Shown: in pieces, positions 9,753-17,224 of the stretch
Position numbering within the stretch: the stretch's first letter is position 1
Layout of the letters: each line of letters begins with the position of its first letter
Assembly: GCA_947589055.1 (NCBI GenBank)
Contig: CANPZL010000003.1
Location: 1-64,000, forward strand
Source of the DNA: an uncultured Lachnospiraceae bacterium
GTDB taxonomy: Bacteria; Bacillota; Clostridia; Lachnospirales; Lachnospiraceae
Length of the DNA stretch: 64,000 nucleotides
Reading direction: 5' to 3'
Made by a program: the position numbers and the translations under genes
The notes under the pieces: model-generated
Seen by the model: the letters and a program-made list of their open reading frames with translations, nothing else
The model's database searches: none
What the model was told of the DNA's origin: nothing

Positions 9753-9805
9753 AAATCCCAAAGAATCTAAGAAAATCAAAGGTTCTTTGGGATTTGTTAT
9801 TGTAT
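9753..9805 (+). terminator. Rho-independent terminator after tRNA-Leu(UAG)
   Basis: A 15-base-pair stem (9753-9767 with 9781-9795, one G-U pair) closes a 13-base loop. The U-rich tail is modest (TTTGTTATTG). It begins seven bases after the tRNA. Confidence 0.8.
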
Positions 9806-9952
9806 ATGATTAAAAGTAACAAGAAAAACCGGAACATTTTAGATATATCCTTATATTGCAGGCAATCCGACAGAAGGGATTGCAAACGAAAGATGGGAAA
9901 AAATGGATCTTGAAAAAAATACATTATCAAGCGGGATTGGACATAGAAAAAA

Positions 9953-9981
9953 TTGCACAGATATTCATATAATAGTATAAT
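9953..9981 (+). promoter_or_regulatory. Sigma-A promoter for the aldo/keto reductase gene
   Basis: TTGCAC and TATAAT with a 17-base spacer, 29 bases before the reductase ATG. The preceding 9806-9952 contains no supported gene. Confidence 0.75.
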
Positions 9982-10010
9982 TATTTATATAAAGGAAAGG
10001 AGGTACAAAA

Positions 10011-11138
10011 ATGTCGGATTATTTTGGAAAAGAAGTCCCAAAGCTGGGATTTGGGCTTATGCGTCTGCCGAAAAAGGGACCATTTACGGATATCGAACAG
10101 GTAAAAGAAATGGTGGACCTTTTTTTACAGGCAGGCTGTACGTATTTCGATACGGCATTTGTCTATCTTGGTTCCGAGGCGGCAATAAAAAAAGCGTTGG
10201 TTGACCGGTATCCCAGAGAAGCTTATACACTCGCTACTAAACTGAATGCATTCATGGCAGTCAATGAAAAAGCGGCAAAAAAGCAGTTTTATACCAGTCT
10301 GGAACGAACCGGTGCAGGGTATTTTGATTATTACCTGCTCCATGCTCTGATGGAAAATAATTATAAAAAATATGATACATACCGGATATGGGATTTTGTA
10401 AGAGAACAAAAAGAAAAAGGACTGATTAAATATGCAGGCTTTTCTTTTCATGCTGGACCAGAGCTGTTAGAACAGCTTTTGATACAGCATCCGGAGGTAG
10501 ACTTTATTCAGCTACAGATCAACTATGCGGATTGGGAGAATCCTGCTGTGACTGCCAGAGCGAATTATGAGGTGGCAAGAAAGTATGGAAAATCGATCGT
10601 GGTAATGGAACCGGTGAAGGGCGGAACTCTTGCAAATCCGCCTGCTGCTGTAAAAAAGCTGTTTGAGGAATGTCACCCGGATCGTTCATATGCTTCATGG
10701 GCAATTCGGTTTGCGGCATCGTTAGACGGGATTCTTACTGTGCTTTCCGGCATGTCAAATGTAGAGCAGATGAAAGACAATTTGTCGTATATGAAGAAGT
10801 TTCAGCCATTGAATGAAGAAGAACAGAAAATCATTCAGGAAGCCCAGCGGATTCTTGGAAAGTCTTCGGTGATTCCCTGTACCGCCTGTCACTATTGTAC
10901 GGAGGGCTGTCCAAAGAAAATCCGGATTCCGGAAATCTTTTCTGCAATGAATAAACAGCTTGGAAACGGACAAATGGAAGAAGCTCTTTCTACCTACCAA
11001 CAGGTAACCGGTGATGGGAATCGTGCTTCGGACTGTATACAATGCGGCCAATGCGAGCGAAGCTGTCCGCAGCATATTCCGATTATCGAACATTTAAAAA
11101 TGTGTGCGGAAAAGATGGAAGGACAGATAACAGAATAG
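10011..11138 (+). CDS. Aldo/keto reductase with C-terminal two-cluster ferredoxin domain
   Basis: A 375-residue cytosolic protein. The first 280 or so residues are an aldo/keto reductase barrel (LGFGLMRLPKKG, then FDTAFVY with the likely catalytic tyrosine). The C-terminus carries two 4Fe-4S motifs, CTACHYCTEGCPKKIRIP and CIQCGQCERSCPQHIPI. This architecture is common in anaerobes and suggests electron exchange between an NAD(P)H-dependent carbonyl reduction and ferredoxin-like carriers; the substrate is unknown. It is a single gene: ATG with AAAGGAGG seven bases upstream, its own promoter at 9953, and a hairpin after the stop. Confidence 0.92.
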   Translation: MSDYFGKEVPKLGFGLMRLPKKGPFTDIEQVKEMVDLFLQAGCTYFDTAFVYLGSEAAIKKALVDRYPREAYTLATKLNAFMAVNEKAAKKQFYTSLERTGAGYFDYYLLHALMENNYKKYDTYRIWDFVREQKEKGLIKYAGFSFHAGPELLEQLLIQHPEVDFIQLQINYADWENPAVTARANYEVARKYGKSIVVMEPVKGGTLANPPAAVKKLFEECHPDRSYASWAIRFAASLDGILTVLSGMSNVEQMKDNLSYMKKFQPLNEEEQKIIQEAQRILGKSSVIPCTACHYCTEGCPKKIRIPEIFSAMNKQLGNGQMEEALSTYQQVTGDGNRASDCIQCGQCERSCPQHIPIIEHLKMCAEKMEGQITE

Positions 11139-11145
11139 AACAGCG

Positions 11146-11180
11146 AGGGCAGACAGCTCCTAATGGAGCTGTCTGTCCTT
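11146..11180. terminator. Hairpin between convergent genes, possible bidirectional terminator
   Basis: An 11-base-pair perfect stem (11150-11160 with 11165-11175) with a 4-base loop, extended by AGG/CCT pairs. It lies eight bases after the reductase stop and also covers the last codons and stop of the reverse-strand gene. Neither side has a strong U tract, so termination strength is uncertain. Confidence 0.55.
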
Positions 11181-11327
11181 CGTTACCGGGTATCCGTTTC
11201 CCTGTGCATCCGTAGTGATTTCATTCAGATGTTCTTTTTTTGTTTTTTCCGGTTTCCGGTCTGGACTTGCTTCCCATACACCCGTTGGAGTGGTAGGAAT
11301 GGAATGATGTTTGTCTGTGGCTTTCAT
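11160..11327 (-). CDS. Small hydrophilic protein of unknown function (55 aa)
   Basis: I do not recognise this gene. It encodes 55 residues rich in K, T, P and D, with the segment IPTTPTGVWEASPDRKPEK and no membrane helix or cysteine. I support it because a strong ribosome site (GGAGG, spacing eight) precedes the ATG at 11327 on the reverse strand; an in-frame start at 11342 lies before the ribosome site. Its last codons lie inside the hairpin shared with the convergent reductase gene. It is probably a stand-alone gene. Homologues in related genomes with conserved start and end would confirm it. Confidence 0.55.
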   Translation of the reverse strand: MKATDKHHSIPTTPTGVWEASPDRKPEKTKKEHLNEITTDAQGNGYPVTKDRQLH

Positions 11328-11412
11328 AGTTGATTCCTCCATTTTTTAACTAGTTTTCCTAAAAGATAAAAAAACATACGAAAATCTTACGATCCACATT
11401 TTGTTAATGAAA

Positions 11413-11441
11413 AAGGTCATGGATTGTGATATGATGACCTT
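11413..11441. promoter_or_regulatory. Inverted repeat upstream of the papain-fold-like gene
   Basis: AAGGTCAT at 11413-11420 is repeated inverted as ATGACCTT at 11434-11441, ending about ten bases before the ribosome site. It could be an operator or an mRNA hairpin. There is no U tract, so a terminator is unlikely. Confidence 0.4.
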
Positions 11442-11461
11442 ATTATACAGGAGGTGGCGGC

Positions 11462-12109
11462 ATGGCAAGAGAAGAACAAATGTATTTACATATCGTGATT
11501 TCTCAGACTGCAACAAGATTCGGTTACCTGTTGCGTAAAGTTGGAAAAGTGAAATATAATCATGCGGCCGTGGCGCTGGATTCGAACTTGGACGAAATGT
11601 ATTCTTTTGCAAGAAAGCAGCATTCTGCCGCTTTACTGGGCGGTTTGGTACATAAAAGTGTAGAACGGTATACACTCCGTAAAAAATCAGATGTGCAGGT
11701 AGTGATTTTTCGGATACCCGTTACCGGCAGACAGTATGAAATGGCAAGAAAGATGATTCGGGATATTGAAAATGACAGAGAATATATGTACAATCTATTA
11801 TCTGTTTTAACTTGGCCTCTTACAAAGGGGTTTGGAATCTATAAGGCATACTCTTGCATTGAATTTACTATGACATTGCTGGAGCAAATCGGATATACAT
11901 TGTCCAAGCCGCCATATCAGTATACGCCGGATGATCTGTTGGAGTTATTTTCGGATACGATATGCTTTCAAGGGAATCTTTTGGATTATAAGAAGGATGC
12001 GGAGCAGGATGATAATTATTTTCTTGCGATCAACTTTCAACAGGTGCTTCAGAGCTGTACTACGGTAAAAGAGTTGATGAAACGTACCCTGTTAAGCCGT
12101 ACAGCATAG
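11462..12109 (+). CDS. Putative permuted papain-fold (NlpC/P60-like or YiiX-like) protein
   Basis: A 215-residue soluble protein without signal peptide. The N-terminal block KYNHAAVALD (H34) and the later block KAYSCIEF (C132) have the histidine-before-cysteine order of circularly permuted papain-fold enzymes such as YiiX-type proteins. That family includes amidases, thioesterases and deacylases, so the reaction cannot be named. The central basic stretch and C-terminal NYFLAINFQQVL show no other domain that I recognise. ATG 11462 follows GGAGGTGGC. It stands alone between the small reverse-strand gene and an XRE regulator. The assignment rests on motif order only. Confidence 0.55.
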   Translation: MAREEQMYLHIVISQTATRFGYLLRKVGKVKYNHAAVALDSNLDEMYSFARKQHSAALLGGLVHKSVERYTLRKKSDVQVVIFRIPVTGRQYEMARKMIRDIENDREYMYNLLSVLTWPLTKGFGIYKAYSCIEFTMTLLEQIGYTLSKPPYQYTPDDLLELFSDTICFQGNLLDYKKDAEQDDNYFLAINFQQVLQSCTTVKELMKRTLLSRTA

Positions 12110-12183
12110 AGCCGGCAAAAAAGGATTCTTTAGGTATATGGTTTCTATCCTTGATGTACCGGAAAGCAGAGATGCGTAAAAAG

Positions 12184-12202
12184 GGTATATTGGGAATATA
12201 CC
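12184..12202. promoter_or_regulatory. Palindrome upstream of the XRE regulator
   Basis: GGTATATT and AATATACC flank GGG, a perfect 8-base inverted repeat, about 90 bases before the regulator start and nested in a looser AAGGGT/ACCCTT repeat. It could be an autoregulatory operator. Confidence 0.4.
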
Positions 12203-12292
12203 GTATAACCCTTAAAGGTGTATTTATTATGTTTTTTAATATGATATAATTAAGTGTATATAGAGGGTCAATATAGGTAGGAGATGAGGAAT

Positions 12293-12610
12293 ATGCAGGA
12301 TATATACAAAGAGGCAGGTTATCGTATTTACCTCTTGCGGACGAAACAGGGATATTCAAGAGAAAATCTGGCGGAACTGGCAGGAATTTCATCCAAGTTT
12401 TTGTATGAGATTGAGAGCGGAAAGAAGGGTTTCTCCGGTATAGCGCTTTATCAGATCTGCAAGGCATTGAATGCGGACTGCCATTATATTCTGACGGGAG
12501 AGACAGCAGGGCAGTATGATCGAGAATTAGCTGCGATACTGGAATTGTTCGATCATGAAAAACGAGGGCAGCTGGCTAACATTCTGAAGGAAATATATGC
12601 GATTCTTTAA
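12293..12610 (+). CDS. XRE-family helix-turn-helix transcriptional regulator
   Basis: A 105-residue DNA-binding protein. Residues 9-65 form a Cro/C1-type helix-turn-helix domain (GYRIYLLRTKQGYSRENLAE, then LAGISSKFLYEIESGKKG), and the rest is a short helical tail that may dimerise. I choose ATG 12293 because AGGAG lies nine bases upstream, while the in-frame ATG at 12284 touches the ribosome site. A palindrome at 12184 may be its operator. A convergent terminator separates it from the symporter gene. Target genes are unknown. Confidence 0.85.
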   Translation: MQDIYKEAGYRIYLLRTKQGYSRENLAELAGISSKFLYEIESGKKGFSGIALYQICKALNADCHYILTGETAGQYDRELAAILELFDHEKRGQLANILKEIYAIL

Positions 12611-12613
12611 AGG

Positions 12614-12660
12614 AAAACAGAACCTGTAACCCAAAGTCGGGAACAGGTTCTGTTTTATTC
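12614..12660. terminator. Bidirectional terminator between XRE gene and symporter gene
   Basis: AAAACAGAACCTGT at 12614-12627 pairs perfectly with ACAGGTTCTGTTTT at 12643-12656. The A/U ends give a U tract on either strand, serving both convergent genes. Confidence 0.88.
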
Positions 12661-12690
12661 AGAAAATATTTGCTTTGATATATGAAAGAT

Positions 12691-14229
12691 TTAAACTTCC
12701 GTATTCTGCTTTGCCTGTTCAAATTCATCAAGGATCTCTTGGCTGGGAGCCTTTGTCAACAAGCTGACAACGATGATTACGATAATTCCTACCAGAAACG
12801 CAGGCAGCAGCTCATAGATAGCAAAAACACCGCCGATAGGTGCGATCAGATATTTCCAGATGAATACAGAGATTCCTCCGGCCGCCATTCCGGCGATCGC
12901 ACCGGGTAATGTGGTGCGTTTCCAGAACAGGGAGCAGATCATGATAGGACCGAAGCTTGCGCCAAAACCTGCCCATGCAAAGGAAACGATGCCAAAAATG
13001 GAACTGTCGGGATTCTTGGCGATTATGATTCCAAGAATAGCGATTGCGATAACGGTCAGCCGGGCGGCCAGCATACTTGCCTTTGGCGATAATTTTAAGT
13101 GAAAAGTTTCCTGCAAAATATTTTGCGATACGCTTGACGAAGCGGCTAACAGTTGGGAATCGGCTGTTGACATGGTACTTGCCAGAATGCCGGCAAGGAT
13201 CAGACCTGCCATTAAAGCAGGGAGGATACCAAAGCTGGATAGAAAATCAGCAATACGTACAATAACCGTTTCCGTATCGGAACCGGTAAGCGGAGCGATA
13301 AGGCCGGCGTCGCTTAAGGAACGGCCTACAATGCCGATAAAAACCGCAACAGACATAGCGATTACTACCCATATAGATGCTACCCGCCTGGATAGCTTTA
13401 ATTTGTTTTCGTTTTCGATCGCCATAAAGCGAAGAAGAATGTGGGGCATACCGAAATATCCCAGTCCCCATGCACAGGTTGAAATGATTTTTAATAGTCC
13501 GTAAGGGTCGGCTCCGCCGGTTGCTTCATTATAGGTACTGGTAAAGGATAAGTATCCGGCTAATGCTTTTGCGTTCTCCATTACCACATCAACGCCTCCC
13601 ACAGATGCTGTTGCGAATACCAGAACAAAAAGGATAGCAACTGTCATGATGATGCTTTGTATAAAGTCCGTAGTAGAAGCAGCCAGAAAACCGCCTGCCG
13701 CAGTATAACCCACGATAACAATAGCAGAAATGATCATGGCAATCATATAATTCATTCCGAACAGCGAAGAAAACAACTTACCGCATGCGGCAAAACCGGA
13801 AGCAGTATAGGGAACAAAGAAAATGATAATGATTACCGCTGCGATCAAGGATAAGATATTCTTCTTATCATGAAACCGATTGGAAAAAAATTGCGGAAGT
13901 GTAAAGGAATTAGTAATCTGCGTATAACGACGCAGACGTTTTGCAGTAAACAGCCAGTTTAGATAAGTACCTGCTGCCAGACCGATAACAGTCCAGCCTA
14001 CATCTGCAACACCGGATAAATAAGCAAGTCCGGGCAGGCCCATCAGCAGATAACTTGACATATCCGAAGCCTCAGCGCTCATCGCAGTAACCAGAGGTCC
14101 CAGCTTTCGACCGCCTAGATAAAAATCCGAAGAGGATTCGTTTTTACGGGCAAAGTGAAACCCGACAATCAACACCGCAATCAGATAAACCAGGATTGCG
14201 ATTAGAATACAAATGGATGAAGTGCTCAT
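12691..14229 (-). CDS. putP: Sodium/proline symporter family transporter
   Basis: A 512-residue polytopic membrane protein of the solute:sodium symporter family with about 13 hydrophobic segments. The opening helix, GFHFARKNESSSDFYLGGRK and the EASDMSSYLLMGLPG stretch are characteristic of PutP-type Na+/proline carriers. It would import proline, or a related solute, with sodium. The reverse-strand ATG at 14229 has AAGGAG seven bases upstream. It is transcribed alone, diverging from hsp20. Substrate is assigned by resemblance only; pantothenate and sugar carriers share this fold. Confidence 0.88.
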   Translation of the reverse strand: MSTSSICILIAILVYLIAVLIVGFHFARKNESSSDFYLGGRKLGPLVTAMSAEASDMSSYLLMGLPGLAYLSGVADVGWTVIGLAAGTYLNWLFTAKRLRRYTQITNSFTLPQFFSNRFHDKKNILSLIAAVIIIIFFVPYTASGFAACGKLFSSLFGMNYMIAMIISAIVIVGYTAAGGFLAASTTDFIQSIIMTVAILFVLVFATASVGGVDVVMENAKALAGYLSFTSTYNEATGGADPYGLLKIISTCAWGLGYFGMPHILLRFMAIENENKLKLSRRVASIWVVIAMSVAVFIGIVGRSLSDAGLIAPLTGSDTETVIVRIADFLSSFGILPALMAGLILAGILASTMSTADSQLLAASSSVSQNILQETFHLKLSPKASMLAARLTVIAIAILGIIIAKNPDSSIFGIVSFAWAGFGASFGPIMICSLFWKRTTLPGAIAGMAAGGISVFIWKYLIAPIGGVFAIYELLPAFLVGIIVIIVVSLLTKAPSQEILDEFEQAKQNTEV

Positions 14230-14271
14230 ACGTATCTCCTTTTCATCTTGTTTTTACTGTGAAACGCCCAT

Positions 14272-14299
14272 AGTATACCATATAATCAGAGTTTTGAAA
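14272..14299 (-). promoter_or_regulatory. Possible promoter for the symporter gene
   Basis: On the reverse strand TTTCAA and TATACT are separated by 16 bases, 43 bases before the ATG. The -10 is good and the -35 weak. The divergent interval 14230-14548 otherwise holds the hsp20 control region. Confidence 0.45.
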
Positions 14300-14452
14300 A
14301 GAAAATAAATTGTCGGTTGCCTAGTATTGCATCAAGTTATAAAAATTTTACTTTATTTTAGATAAAAAAGTATAATGATGATGAAAAACTTAATAAGCTG
14401 AAAAAATAATTTCCGTTTCAGTCGAATTAGAAGTATTTATTTTATAAAAAAA

Positions 14453-14479
14453 TTAGCACTCACCTATTGACAGTGCTAA
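14453..14479. promoter_or_regulatory. CIRCE operator (HrcA binding site)
   Basis: TTAGCACTC, a 9-base spacer, and CAGTGCTAA. This matches the CIRCE consensus (TTAGCACTC-N9-GAGTGCTAA) in all but one base. HrcA repression of hsp20 is therefore expected. Confidence 0.93.
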
Positions 14480-14495
14480 CAACATATGTTATATT
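14467..14495 (+). promoter_or_regulatory. Sigma-A promoter for hsp20, overlapping CIRCE
   Basis: TTGACA (14467-14472) and TATATT (14490-14495) with a 17-base spacer. The -35 hexamer lies across the CIRCE spacer and second arm, so bound HrcA would block RNA polymerase directly. Confidence 0.85.
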
Positions 14496-14548
14496 ACGAA
14501 TAGAACAAAGGGAATCCGCAAAGGATAACTATAAAGGAGGTAATGGAT

Positions 14549-14962
14549 ATGATAGTACCAAGTTTATTTCATGATAACTATTTTGATGAGATGTTCAATG
14601 CCATGAGCGGCAGAGAAAGCAGTAAGCCATTGATGCGGACGGATGTAAAGGAAGTTGGCGATGATTATCTGCTGGAGATTGAGATGCCGGGATATGATAA
14701 GGAAGAAATCCATGCAGAGCTGGAGAGCGGCTATTTAACGATCAGTGGCGTCCACACAAATAAGATTGATGAAGAAGACAAGTGCGGACAGTATATCCGT
14801 CGGGAGCGGTATTATGGTAAATGCTCCAGAAGCTTTTATATCGGTGAAAATCTGACGCAGGAAGATGTGAAGGCAAAATATGAAAACGGTATCCTTTCAC
14901 TGGTATTTCCGAAGGATAAAAAGCCGGCGGTAGAGGCAAAGAAACAGATTTCTATTGAGTAA
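14549..14962 (+). CDS. Small heat-shock protein (Hsp20/alpha-crystallin family)
   Basis: A 137-residue ATP-independent chaperone that holds unfolding proteins in oligomers. The alpha-crystallin domain begins near PLMRTDVKEVGDDYLLEIEMPG and ends with KYENGILSLVFPK, which has the family's conserved ALPHA-crystallin G-x-L pattern. I choose ATG 14549 because GGAGG lies eight bases upstream; the in-frame ATG at 14543 is only two bases from it. It is a single gene under CIRCE/HrcA control with its own terminator. Confidence 0.94.
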   Translation: MIVPSLFHDNYFDEMFNAMSGRESSKPLMRTDVKEVGDDYLLEIEMPGYDKEEIHAELESGYLTISGVHTNKIDEEDKCGQYIRRERYYGKCSRSFYIGENLTQEDVKAKYENGILSLVFPKDKKPAVEAKKQISIE

Positions 14963-15015
14963 GGGATTATCTAAAACTATATTATACACATTTACAAAAG
15001 CAAAATGTGGAAAAG

Positions 15016-15055
15016 AGGTCTGACAGGCAGTTTAGGTGCTTGTCAGACCTTTTTA
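15016..15055 (+). terminator. Rho-independent terminator after hsp20
   Basis: AGGTCTGACAGGC at 15016-15028 pairs with GCTTGTCAGACCT at 15038-15050 (one G-U pair), followed by TTTTT. Confidence 0.9.
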
Positions 15056-15128
15056 GATGTAAAGGATGAGTAGACAAAAGAAAACAAAGAGTCAGTATAT
15101 ATAAAAAAGTAGCAATATATGGTGACGA

Positions 15129-15157
15129 TTGACACTTTTGCATTTTGAATATATACT
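15129..15157 (+). promoter_or_regulatory. Sigma-A promoter for the surface-glycan locus
   Basis: TTGACA and TATACT with a 17-base spacer, about 50 bases before the first glycosyltransferase. It is the only strong promoter I found for the genes up to 28021. Confidence 0.85.
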
Positions 15158-15205
15158 ATAAACGTATAAACGTGAAAACGGATGATAAATGGCGTTGAAG
15201 GACGA

Positions 15206-16387
15206 ATGAGAAAAAACAATAAAAAAGTATTGCTGGTAACTACAGTGAGTGGCTTTTTACCGCAATTTGAATTAAACAATGTGAAACTGTTGCAGGAGTT
15301 AGGATATGAAGTGCATTATGCTTCAAATTTTAATCATCCTGCATATAAGAAGTCTTGTAATTTTGATGAGTTGGGTATTCGGACGCATCCGATCACCATT
15401 CGGAAATCACCGTTTTGTTTTTGGGAAAACCTGTGGGCATTCTTACAATTACGAGAGCTGATTTTACGATACGGTTTTTCCTTGATCCATTGTCATACAC
15501 CAATGGGCGGTGCATTAGCCAGATTGGCGGCGCTGACAGTTAAGAAAAAGCCTTGGGTGATATATACGACACACGGATTTCATTTTTATAAAGGTGCACC
15601 AATTTGGAATTGGCTCTTTTATCCGATTGAACGAATACTGGCTTGTTTTACAAATTGTTTGATTACGATCAATCATGAGGATCTGGCATATGCCAGAAGC
15701 TTTCGTTTAGGAAAAAATGGGTTTTCTGCATGGATTCCGGGCGAGGGAATTGATATGGAAACGTTCCATACTGGTACTGGGAAGGTTACAAAGGAACAGC
15801 TTGGTATTCCGGAAGAAGCATTATTTATCCTTTCAGTAGGCGAGCTGAACAAAAATAAAAATCATATTGCCATCTTGAAGGCTATGGAGCAGTTGAAGGA
15901 TCCGTTGATTTATTATGGAATATGTGGAACAGGAAAACATAAGTATAGAAAAAAACTGCTTGCTGCTGCAAAAAAATGTGGATTGGAAAACCGATTCCGT
16001 TTATTTGGTTATCAAGAGCAAGTTGAGAAATATCTGCAGGCAGCCGATGTTTTTGCCTTCCCGTCCCGACGGGAAGGATTGGGAATGGCGGCATTAGAGG
16101 CAATGGCGTCTGGTTGTCCGATTTTGGCAGCAGATAATAGAGGCACTAGAGAATTTATGAAGGACAAGTATACAGGAATTGTAGTACCGCCTGATGATAT
16201 TTCTGGTTTTGCAGATGCTATTTTGCAGTTGAAGAATAAGCAGTATCGCATGAAGCTCAGTCAAAACTGCCCAAAACGGGCAAGGCATTTTTGCAAAGAA
16301 GCCAGTCAAAAAAGGATGAGCAGGATATATCAGGAATGCGAGAAAAGGCTGTTGCTTAACGCTTCAAATCAAAAAAGAAATGGGTGA
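15206..16387 (+). CDS. Glycosyltransferase family 4 protein
   Basis: A 393-residue GT-B fold glycosyltransferase that transfers a sugar from an activated nucleotide donor to a lipid-linked or polymer acceptor at the inner face of the membrane. The C-terminal donor-binding domain shows FPSRREGLGMAALEAMASGC, whose E-x7-E pattern is typical of retaining GT4 enzymes. I prefer ATG 15206 with AAGGA three bases upstream; the in-frame ATG at 15182 has no ribosome site. First gene of the glycan locus; its stop overlaps the next gene by 8 bases. Donor and linkage are unknown. Confidence 0.88.
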   Translation: MRKNNKKVLLVTTVSGFLPQFELNNVKLLQELGYEVHYASNFNHPAYKKSCNFDELGIRTHPITIRKSPFCFWENLWAFLQLRELILRYGFSLIHCHTPMGGALARLAALTVKKKPWVIYTTHGFHFYKGAPIWNWLFYPIERILACFTNCLITINHEDLAYARSFRLGKNGFSAWIPGEGIDMETFHTGTGKVTKEQLGIPEEALFILSVGELNKNKNHIAILKAMEQLKDPLIYYGICGTGKHKYRKKLLAAAKKCGLENRFRLFGYQEQVEKYLQAADVFAFPSRREGLGMAALEAMASGCPILAADNRGTREFMKDKYTGIVVPPDDISGFADAILQLKNKQYRMKLSQNCPKRARHFCKEASQKRMSRIYQECEKRLLLNASNQKRNG

Positions 16388-17210
16388 GACAGTGGATACT
16401 CCATCAATATCAGTCATCATGTGCATACATATAAAAGAGAAAACAGATGAATTAAAATTAGCGATAGATTCCATTATAAACCAGAGTATGCAAGACTTTG
16501 AATTTATTATTTGTGATGATGCTTCAAATGCAGATACTTGGAAGGTGCTGATGGAATATCAGCAAGCGGATCACAGAATTCGCTTGTTGCAAAACAAAGA
16601 GGTAAAAGGTGTCGCCGCTTCCTTAAATCGTTGCATTGAAGCCGCTAAAGGGAAATACATTGCACGAATGGACGGAGATGATTTGTCGGATCCGAAGCGG
16701 TTAGAGATACAGTACGATTTTTTGGAGAAGCATTCCGAATATGCGTTTGTTGGTTGCAATGCAAAGCTATTAGAGGGTCAGGGGATCTGGGGAAGAAGAA
16801 AGGTGCCGGAATATCCGCAGGGAAAAGATTTTTTGGCATATTCTCCCTATATTCATCCGACTATTATGGGGCGTAGAGAGTTGTTTTTGCATGACGGTGG
16901 GTATCGTGCATATAAACATACTCTGCGATGTGAGGATTATGAATTCTTTATGCGGCAATTTTCCCAGGGCTATTATGGGTATAATGTTCAAAAATATTTA
17001 TACTATTACCGGGAAGATATTATTGGCTACCGTCGGCGGCAATACCGATATTGTATATCAGAAGCTTATATTCGATTACAGGGGTATTTAAGAATTGGCA
17101 TGTTCTGGAAAGGTGGATTTCTATATTGGCTAAAGCCATTGGTAGTGGGGTTGATACCTAAAAAATACTATTATCAACTGAAGCATCAAAGGATGGAAAA
17201 GACTACTTAG
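16380..17210 (+). CDS. Glycosyltransferase family 2 protein
   Basis: A 276-residue GT-A fold glycosyltransferase. SISVIMCIHIKEKTDEL opens the nucleotide-binding fold, FIICDDAS gives the uridine-binding acidic residues, and YIARMDGDDLSDP carries the metal-binding DxD-type motif. The family inverts stereochemistry when it transfers a sugar. Its start overlaps the GT4 stop, which suggests translational coupling. The C-terminus is basic and partly hydrophobic and may contact the membrane. Donor and acceptor are unknown. Confidence 0.88.
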   Translation: MGETVDTPSISVIMCIHIKEKTDELKLAIDSIINQSMQDFEFIICDDASNADTWKVLMEYQQADHRIRLLQNKEVKGVAASLNRCIEAAKGKYIARMDGDDLSDPKRLEIQYDFLEKHSEYAFVGCNAKLLEGQGIWGRRKVPEYPQGKDFLAYSPYIHPTIMGRRELFLHDGGYRAYKHTLRCEDYEFFMRQFSQGYYGYNVQKYLYYYREDIIGYRRRQYRYCISEAYIRLQGYLRIGMFWKGGFLYWLKPLVVGLIPKKYYYQLKHQRMEKTT

Positions 17211-17224
17211 AAGGGCAAAGAAAA

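Noticed and set aside
9706-9930. Reverse-strand frame with the peptide ATGLEPARRGH
   Set aside because: It is translated from the tRNA-Leu gene, a common artefact.
9840-9975. Frame of about 50 codons after tRNA-Leu(UAG) resembling the end of a recombinase or transposase
   Set aside because: No start codon or ribosome site, an AT-rich stretch, and the resemblance is only a few residues. A promoter occupies its end.
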